Below, in pieces: positions 26,087 through 31,245 of a DNA stretch of 31,245 nucleotides. Numbering within the stretch: position 1 is the stretch's first letter; each line of letters begins with the position of its first letter. The position numbers were made by a program, and so were the translations under genes. Location: the NCBI GenBank assembly GCA_027604505.1, contig JADIIX010000182.1, forward strand, positions 5,195-36,439, given 5' to 3'. Source of the stretch: Gonapodya sp. JEL0774 (Eukaryota > Monoblepharomycota > Monoblepharidomycetes > Monoblepharidales > Gonapodyaceae). The notes under the pieces were generated by a model, which saw only the letters and a list, made by a program, of their open reading frames with translations, was not told where the DNA came from and did not search any database.

Positions 26087-27152
26087 ACATCAACTACAGT
26101 TTACTGTTCATTTGCTGTGGCTAGAAGGGTCAATTAGTGTCTGCCTGTGCATACCGAGAGAGGGTATATCCCCTGTGTGGAATCTTGCAAGCACAGTGCA
26201 CAGGTTGGATTTTTTGGTGCAAACTGTTCTGCCAATGGCTTTGCTTGTGTTTATTAATCTTGGCTGGAGCTATGGGAGAGTGTGTCAGGAGTTCTGGGGG
26301 AAATTTGTGCTGATAATGGTCACCTTACGGATTGTGCCCACCCAACCACCCCTGAAATTTTGTTTTTGATGTGCCGGGTGTTCTGGACACCACAAATTAA
26401 CATGGACATGTGCACTGATGCCCTGCTACCATAGTCAGTGGGCCAAGTTTGTAACTATGTATTATCAGGAGGCCAGCAAATCTAGTTGAGGATTGCCCAA
26501 GAATCCTGTTCTGCACATTGGGGATAGACTGTTCTAAGAGATACATCTGTGACCTTCATCCAGTTTGACTAAAAATTGAAAGGTTACATCCTGAGAGGTA
26601 TCTGTGCACCTCAAAAGTATACCTGAACACTGCTGGATACCAGAAATGCTGAAAAGCAATGCAGCACACAAAAAGAGTGTGCACAGTTGTGTCAATTTGA
26701 ATTCACATTCAAATTGTTTCTCCTGCACACAATTGAGTGGCCTGGGGGGTCTATTTTGTGGCACAGCAGTTGCTAGCATTTTTGGCCCGTTCCTGCATAA
26801 AATACATGGGAGTGAGTGCACTTTCTAGACTGAGAGTTTTGTTTTCACCAGTAAACATTACAAAGCTACCTGTAAAATATGCTCTGACACGCTTCCTGCC
26901 CGTTATGGCGACAATACACTTCATGAAGGTGAATGTTGAATGTTCAGAGAGCCACTCATTTCTTGTTCCAGACATTTTTGAGGAGTATAATCTATTGCAC
27001 ACAATGTGAGTAAGGTTTTGGCGTCATTTTTCTGCTTCCAGAGATACTTTGTTTACGAATTTGGAGTAGACCATGGCTGATAATTTTCCCCTGGGGGGGG
27101 GGGGGGTGGAGGCAGGTTGAGCCGTGGCTAGCAGGGCTTGTTTCCACACTTC
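26087..27152. other. CpG-poor repeat-like DNA without a supported gene
   Basis: Short open frames on both strands are broken by stops in every phase. One plus-strand stretch (about 26860-27005) stays open, reads KLPVKYALTRFLPVMATIHF and ends at a GTGAGT donor at 27006, so it could be a stray exon or an element fragment. I find no domain in it. A run of G residues occurs at 27093-27106. Probably decayed mobile-element sequence. Confidence 0.4.
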
Positions 27153-27731
27153 CTAATTGAAGGGGTGGCAGGAGCAAAGCGGTTTAGCTGTGAGGAGTGC
27201 TTGGTTTGGTAGGTGTGTAGCCTGTGGGGGTAATATGATTTCAATGGCAGTGTGGTCAGAGTGTTCCCAGTAGGGGAAGTCTCTGTAACAGTATTTAGCA
27301 CCCACTGTTATGGCCATGTCATTCATAAGGACGTGGTCAATGCATGTAGCTCTGTGGGAGGTGGAGAATGTGTTGGTGGTAGCGTTGGCTCTGAATGTGT
27401 CGTGGTGCATGCTAGACACCACATTGATGCCCAGGGGATGGAGGTGTTTCACGATTGCTGTTCCAGTATTGTGCGCTCAGTTGCAGATGCATTGATTTGC
27501 CAGATGGGCAAGGAAGGAAAATTCTGTTCCATCCAGTAGGGTGAAGGGTGTTGGGGATCAGTGGTGTACTGGAAGTGTGAGTTTGTGACTTGGACCATGA
27601 TGATTCCATCTGTTGGGGAGAAGGGTTCTGATGTAGTCCCACACTTCTTCTGTGGCCATTTTAGCCATGGTCAAGGTTTGAGCATAGTTTTGGGGACCAT
27701 AGCAATGAAGTAGCTGGCAATCAGCTGGAAT
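27153..27731 (-). pseudogene. Endonuclease/exonuclease/phosphatase-fold remnant, probably from a retroelement
   Basis: On the minus strand, frames broken by stops and shifts together read like an APE-type endonuclease. GPQNYAQTLTMAKMATEEVW (about 27700-27630) fits the early strand-helix part. HRATCIDHVLMND and PYWEHSDHTAIEI (about 27370-27240) fit the C-terminal Asp-His motifs (RIDYILVS and SDH) of LINE-type endonucleases. The middle, where the GDFN motif should be, is scrambled. No reverse transcriptase is recognisable downstream (below 27150), so this is a fragment. It is unrelated in detail to the intact AP endonuclease at 11727-14079. It abuts the copia fragment, in the opposite orientation. 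Confidence 0.5.
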
Positions 27732-27734
27732 TTG

Positions 27735-28110
27735 GGGAAAGAAGAACAGCTGACTGATTCGACAACATACAATGAATTTGGCTCTCAGCATAATGCAGTG
27801 AAGGAGCTTTTATGGCTCAAAAATGTTTTTACGGAACTTGGACAGCCTTTGAAAGACAACATTGAATTGATTGGAAGAGGGAAACCTGAAGAATTCCTTA
27901 GTGACAACAATAACACAATCTCTCTGGCACATAATCAAATCAAATGACAAAACACTTTGATATTAAATATTTCTTCATATGTGAGGAATTAAGAAGAGGA
28001 CTCTTCAGTTACTATATGTTCCAACAGATTGAAATACTGCTGATCTTTTGACTAAGTCCTTGCCAAAGGAAACCTTTGAGAAGCACTTGAGCTGCTACGG
28101 GAATGACTGA
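27735..28110 (+). pseudogene. 3' end of Ty1/copia polyprotein (RNase H region), frameshifted
   Basis: Reads as the C-terminal end of a copia pol: DSTTYNEFGSQHNAVKELLW (the STAEAEY...EALWL segment), then LSDNNNTISLAHNQI (the DN..AI.LA.N segment), then after a frame change TKHFDIKYFFICEELRRG (the TKHIDI.YHFIRE segment), and after a second change ADLLTKSLPKETFEKHLSCY before a stop at 28108-28110. The order and spacing are as expected for copia RNase H. At least two frameshifts make it non-functional. The sequence upstream of 27735 is of different origin (the endonuclease remnant in reverse), so the 5' part of the element has been lost or replaced. Confidence 0.85.
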
Positions 28111-28141
28111 TATTAGTGATGGATCATGATGTTCATGATCA

Positions 28142-28345
28142 GAGGGAGTGTTGGATATATGTGGTGTTATGTGTAGTATATATTTGTATGATAGACATCT
28201 GCGCATAGATGAGTGCACTGCCTTGCAATATATGAAGTTGCCCACATGGGAACATACTTGTATACTGGACAGCTTAAGATATGTGAACAGGAAGAGGGAG
28301 GCCTATGAGGAGTCAGACTGGTGGCGTATGTCCCCGCAGTGAGCA
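28142..28345 (+). mobile_element. Polypurine tract and 3' LTR start of the copia element
   Basis: AGAGGGAG at 28141-28148 is a polypurine tract, followed by TGTTGGATATATGTGGTG from 28149, the typical start of a copia LTR. It lies 39 bases after the polyprotein stop, as expected. The right-hand end of the LTR is not evident; the end coordinate given is arbitrary within a range of a few hundred bases. Confidence 0.6.
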
Positions 28346-28500
28346 CAAAGCTAACCTGCTCAGATGCCTTTCACACCTATTCCCCCTGCTCCCTTCCAAC
28401 CAGAACTCCTCCCGCATCCACTTCACCTGGCCACCATGCTCACCCTTGCCTCAAAAGAGATGAGCGCAATGTAGAGTGCAGCATCTAGTTGACTTTGGCC

Positions 28501-28829
28501 ATGGGGAGAATGGAAAACTGGAAGGAGGTAGAGGAGGTGGTACAGAGGGTGCTGGTGAGTTTTGTCTCTTGTATGTGTGGTCACTGTATGAGATGGATTC
28601 TAGCCCCAAAGCCAATGTTTGTGTCTTGTTTTGCTCATGCTAATATGTCCTTCAGCACCATGATCATTCCTGCAAGTGGTTTGGACATGACCACTCCCAC
28701 AACCATGGGATGATGACAGTGGGACTGGGGGCTATGAGTACTCTGCCAATGAGCCAGTCCGGGAAGAATCCCTTGCTCAGGTCTGCACTGCCACCACAAG
28801 TGGCAACTGTGGCTCACATTCACTTTTAA
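28501..28829 (+). CDS. Possible small two-exon protein, His-rich, 75 residues
   Basis: An ATG at 28501 opens MGRMENWKEVEEVVQRVL up to a GTGAGT donor at 28555. A CAG acceptor ending at 28655 joins in phase to HHDHSCKWFGHDHSHNHGMM and runs to a TAA at 28829. A stop lies just upstream of the ATG in the same frame. The His clusters (HHDHS, HDHSHNH) resemble metal-binding patches, but I know no family with this arrangement. It lies in decayed repeat DNA, so it may be chance or part of an element. Confidence 0.2.
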
Positions 28830-29735
28830 ACTGTGTTCATCCTTGTAATATTAAGTGGGTTGAAGTTGGGGTGCATAGGTGGTGAGTATTATGTTGTCAC
28901 TTTGCTACCAGGTGTCCCTGTGCGATATGAAGACGTGACTCCAGTACAGCTACCAAGACTGTATCAGAATCTGGGTTTGTGCTGTAACATAATAGGTTGA
29001 TCATATGATTATGATACAATATGCATAGTTAAGATAATGCACCATACATTCACTATATTAGGATTTGATGATCTACCGTATTCCTGTGCTGTCCATGCAC
29101 TGAACTGAGAATCATCCTGTCTGCTGTTGCCACTGTTTGTAGTAGGGGAGCAATAGAGCCAAAAGAAAGTTCAAAGAATGCAACTGGCATTTTGTAACTC
29201 ACAGTGAGACTATCAAATTATGTGCCTGCATTTCTGTCCTACATCTAAGGGTTCAGTCCAGGGCTGGACATTGCACCTTCACCTGTCAGTCTTCCCACTT
29301 TTGGAGACAAAGATATGTTTGGGTGAGGGTGGAGTTGTCACGTTTCCATTATTGCACCTTGACACTTCATTTCCAACAACAACTTTCCCATTACTGGATT
29401 CTAATTCCTCTTGTATTTCCATAAACAATGAAAAAAAAATTCTGAGTCCCATTAATTCATTCAAATAGATGGCATTCTCTTCACTCCTGCGCACTTGAGG
29501 GCCCTTAGGTATGTCCTAAATGCCTCCAAATTGGCAATGTAATGTTCTGGACTGTCACTCCTATCCAATGCATCTGCAACCAGTGCATGTCCCTCCATGT
29601 CATCACAATAACGTACCAGTAGAAGACTCACTTGTGGACCATAAACAAGTGGTAGTCTTGGAGATCCATTTGCAAATTATCAACAAACTTGCAGGGAGCT
29701 CGTACAAATAACAAAATAGTTGGGCAAATGGCCTC
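28830..29735. other. CpG-poor DNA with no supported gene
   Basis: Broken short frames on both strands. On the minus strand 29680-29480 a frame reads LPLVYGPQVSLLLVRYCDDM and then SPEHYIANLEAFRTYLRALK, a pattern loosely like the end of a reverse-transcriptase palm (YxDD-like, then a helical H..L..V..RL segment). It is not followed by further recognisable motifs, so I do not call it a gene. Confidence 0.35.
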
Positions 29736-29739
29736 CCAC

Positions 29740-30095
29740 TATCTGCCATATGTGGGGCTGGTGATACTTCGGGAACATCTCCATGTATTGCCATACACTA
29801 ACTTTGCATCAAAACCAAATTCCAAGTTTGTAGTGGTTTTGGGAACTGTTTATGGGTCTTTCTTTTCTGAGTGCATTCAGAACACTATGAGGTCAAACAT
29901 GCAAGTTATAAAGTACATGCACCCAATAAAGTGCTGTGCAACCCAAAGCTTCTCTTGGTATGATGATCTCACTTTTGAAAGAAATTTTTGGTTTTGAATA
30001 AAAATATGGTGTCAGAAAGGTTCCCTGTGTCAGCATATGCCATACCCTGGGCTGGGGATCCTTCTGGAACATCTCCATGTACTCCTAGCCATTTC
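29740..30095. repeat. Pair of diverged direct repeats, about 40 bp, 300 bp apart
   Basis: The segments around 29745-29793 and 30042-30090 share GGGCTGG.GAT.CTTC.GG followed by AACATCTCCATGTA. Read on the minus strand both encode similar peptides (MEMFPKYHQPH and MEMFQKDPQPR in one frame). They may be repeats of a mobile-element coding sequence or an old local duplication. The DNA between them is otherwise unassigned. Confidence 0.6.
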
Positions 30096-30562
30096 AGATT
30101 TGCCAAAGATCTCTTTCTGCATAAAAGAATGCAGTTTTTGTAGAGGAATTATCTATGAGGTTTTGGCATTGAAATCAAGCTGTGCCTTGTCATCCAAGTA
30201 CTTATTACCTGGTGTCAAGGGGAACACAAGAATGAGTGCAAAGTTGCAATGGCCAAAATGCAATCATAAACTTATGTTGTGCATGGCTGCCACCACCATG
30301 ACCACACCAGACTTGCTCTGTACAAAGAGTGTTTGTTAACATTAAATCACAAAAGATAATGAGCTGGTGGGATATCAATAAGTGAACTCAGAGCCATGGT
30401 AGAGGAGCGGTTATTGGTGCCTCTCCTGACCAAGAGTTTAGTGTGCTTGGCTGGAGGCAAATCAAATGGGCATTGTGTAGCGTCGGAAGACCTTGTCCTG
30501 GATCAATCTAGTTGTAGGTGCTACACAATCAGAGATCAGGGATGTAATGTAAATTTTGTCAC
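30096..30562. other. Stretch without a supported gene
   Basis: CpG-poor sequence downstream, on the minus strand, of the methyltransferase-like frame. The frames are short and interrupted and I see no domain. It is probably part of the same decayed repeat domain. Confidence 0.4.
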
Positions 30563-30802
30563 TCACATCTCCAGTGTCTTCCCCCCGCTGTCCTGCAGCA
30601 AACTATCAAAATTGAGGAAATGTCTCTTGTGGTTGGTGCAGAAGTCCATGTTGAAGACCAAAGCATTGCAAGTGCGCCCCATAATTGTGCATGCCATTGC
30701 GGCCCATCCTGTCCCAATGCTTGGCAAGACAACTCCATCACCTGGATTACTTACTAAGTTGAGAAGCTCCATCCAAAGTGCGGATGGTACTTGTCGTGTG
30801 AA
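30563..30802 (-). pseudogene. Degenerate N6/N4 DNA methyltransferase C-terminal region
   Basis: Minus-strand frame reading HTRQVPSALWMELLNLVSNP, then GDGVVLPSIGTGWAAMACTI, then MGRTCNALVFNMDFCTNHK. This follows, position by position, the C-terminal signature of class-beta DNA methyltransferases: HPTQKP..L...LI, SNPGD.VLDPF.GSGTT, A...GR...G.E....Y. The cofactor-binding core is altered (LPSIGTGW instead of DPFxGSGT, with the key Asp lost), so catalysis is unlikely. The frame ends at a stop at 30563. The catalytic (D/N)PP(Y/W) motif is not seen nearby. It may be a remnant of a mobile-element gene or an anciently acquired bacterial or phage methylase. The match is from memory of the family pattern. 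Confidence 0.5.
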
Positions 30803-30859
30803 AAACAGGAGTTTCTCCTCGCCCTGTCACAAATTTTTTTTCCACCCCCATTGTCAGAC

Positions 30860-30878
30860 CCACCCCCCTGGGGGGTGG
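30860..30878. repeat. Perfect inverted repeat with 9-bp arms
   Basis: CCACCCCCC, one T, then GGGGGGTGG. Nearby copies of the motif GGGTGGAAATTTC (about 30873-30885 and, with an extra A, 30927-30940) and its reverse complement near 30832-30847 make this a small cluster of GGGTGG-based repeats within the methyltransferase-like region. Confidence 0.8.
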
Positions 30879-31050
30879 AAATTTCTTTTGAGGGGGTGGA
30901 CAAAATGTGTGAAACCCTAGAGGGAGGGTGGAAAATTTCAAACTACATTGTTGGAAAAACTGAGAGACATATATGAGGGGTGGGACAAGTAATCAATTTG
31001 GAACTCCTCAAGGTTAGGCATAACAGCATGGAGATTGAAATGATTCAACA

Positions 31051-31241
31051 CTACAATGCAAGTAATACGTCATGTCTGCCTCCACCAACTCCCATGTTAC
31101 GCTGGGATTCAAATCCCAACAATGCAGAAAATGCAAACAGCTCTGCTCTATACCATAAACAATATCTCTTTAGTTCTGCAGGGTCTGGAGCAACAAATAT
31201 AGCATCCCCATTTGCAAACATTTGCTCAAGACAGTCATAGT
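31051..31241 (-). pseudogene. Open frame upstream of the methyltransferase-like remnant, partial
   Basis: On the minus strand a 63-codon frame enters from the right edge of the window and reads DAIFVAPDPAELKRYCLWYR then FGFESQ-like sequence and GGGRHDVLLAL before a stop at 31051. It lies about 250 bases upstream of the methyltransferase-like frame in the same orientation. Its composition is protein-like and uninterrupted, so it could be an earlier exon or the preceding part of the same decayed gene. I do not recognise it. Confidence 0.35.
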
Positions 31242-31245
31242 ATCT

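Noticed and set aside
29480-29680. Reverse transcriptase on the minus strand
   Set aside because: Only a loose palm-like pattern is visible and the flanking RT motifs are absent.

Overview
This window looks like nuclear DNA of an intron-rich fungus. Five long, well-supported protein genes and one shorter one are interrupted by many small introns (mostly about 45-300 nt, GT-AG, plus two apparent GC-AG). The gene set is a phage-type mitochondrial RNA polymerase, an APE1/ExoIII AP endonuclease, a MARK/PAR-1 kinase with a KA1 tail and an ASH1-type H3K36 methyltransferase. MARK- and ASH1-type architectures together with very high intron density suggest an early-diverging (zoosporic) or basidiomycete lineage, but the lineage is an inference. 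All exon boundaries were worked out by hand from splice consensus, phase continuity and, where possible, family motifs.

Layout. Positions 1-2488 hold a weak minus-strand candidate for a mitochondrially targeted protein running off the left edge, otherwise nothing I can assign. 2489-8360 (+) is the mitochondrial RNA polymerase, six exons. 8779-10568 (-) is an unrecognised four-exon gene convergent with it. 10569-11726 is intergenic and carries a 66-bp tandem duplication. 11727-14079 (+) is the AP endonuclease, seven exons. 14384-17388 (+) is the MARK-like kinase, nine exons. 17450-21284 (-) is the ASH1-like methyltransferase, twelve exons, ending 61 bases from the kinase stop. 21515-25556 (+) is an eleven-exon gene for an unidentified protein of about 1076 residues, divergent from the methyltransferase.

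At about 22.2-22.4 kb, inside exon 3 of that last gene, base composition changes abruptly: the left two thirds are GC-rich and full of CpG, and the rest of the window is AT-richer and strongly CpG-poor. The CpG-poor part contains the remaining eight exons of the unknown gene and then decayed mobile-element DNA: a minus-strand LTR (25721-26067), an endonuclease-like remnant (27153-27731, -), the 3' end of a Ty1/copia element with its polypurine tract and LTR start (27735-28149, +), and on the minus strand at 30563-30802 a degenerate match to the C-terminal motifs of an N6/N4 DNA methyltransferase. The break is the most striking large-scale feature; it may mark the edge of a methylated, deaminating repeat domain that extends into a gene.

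The genes do not form a pathway. Two act in organelle or nuclear DNA and RNA maintenance (RNA polymerase, AP endonuclease), one in polarity or cytoskeletal signalling (MARK) and one in chromatin (ASH1).
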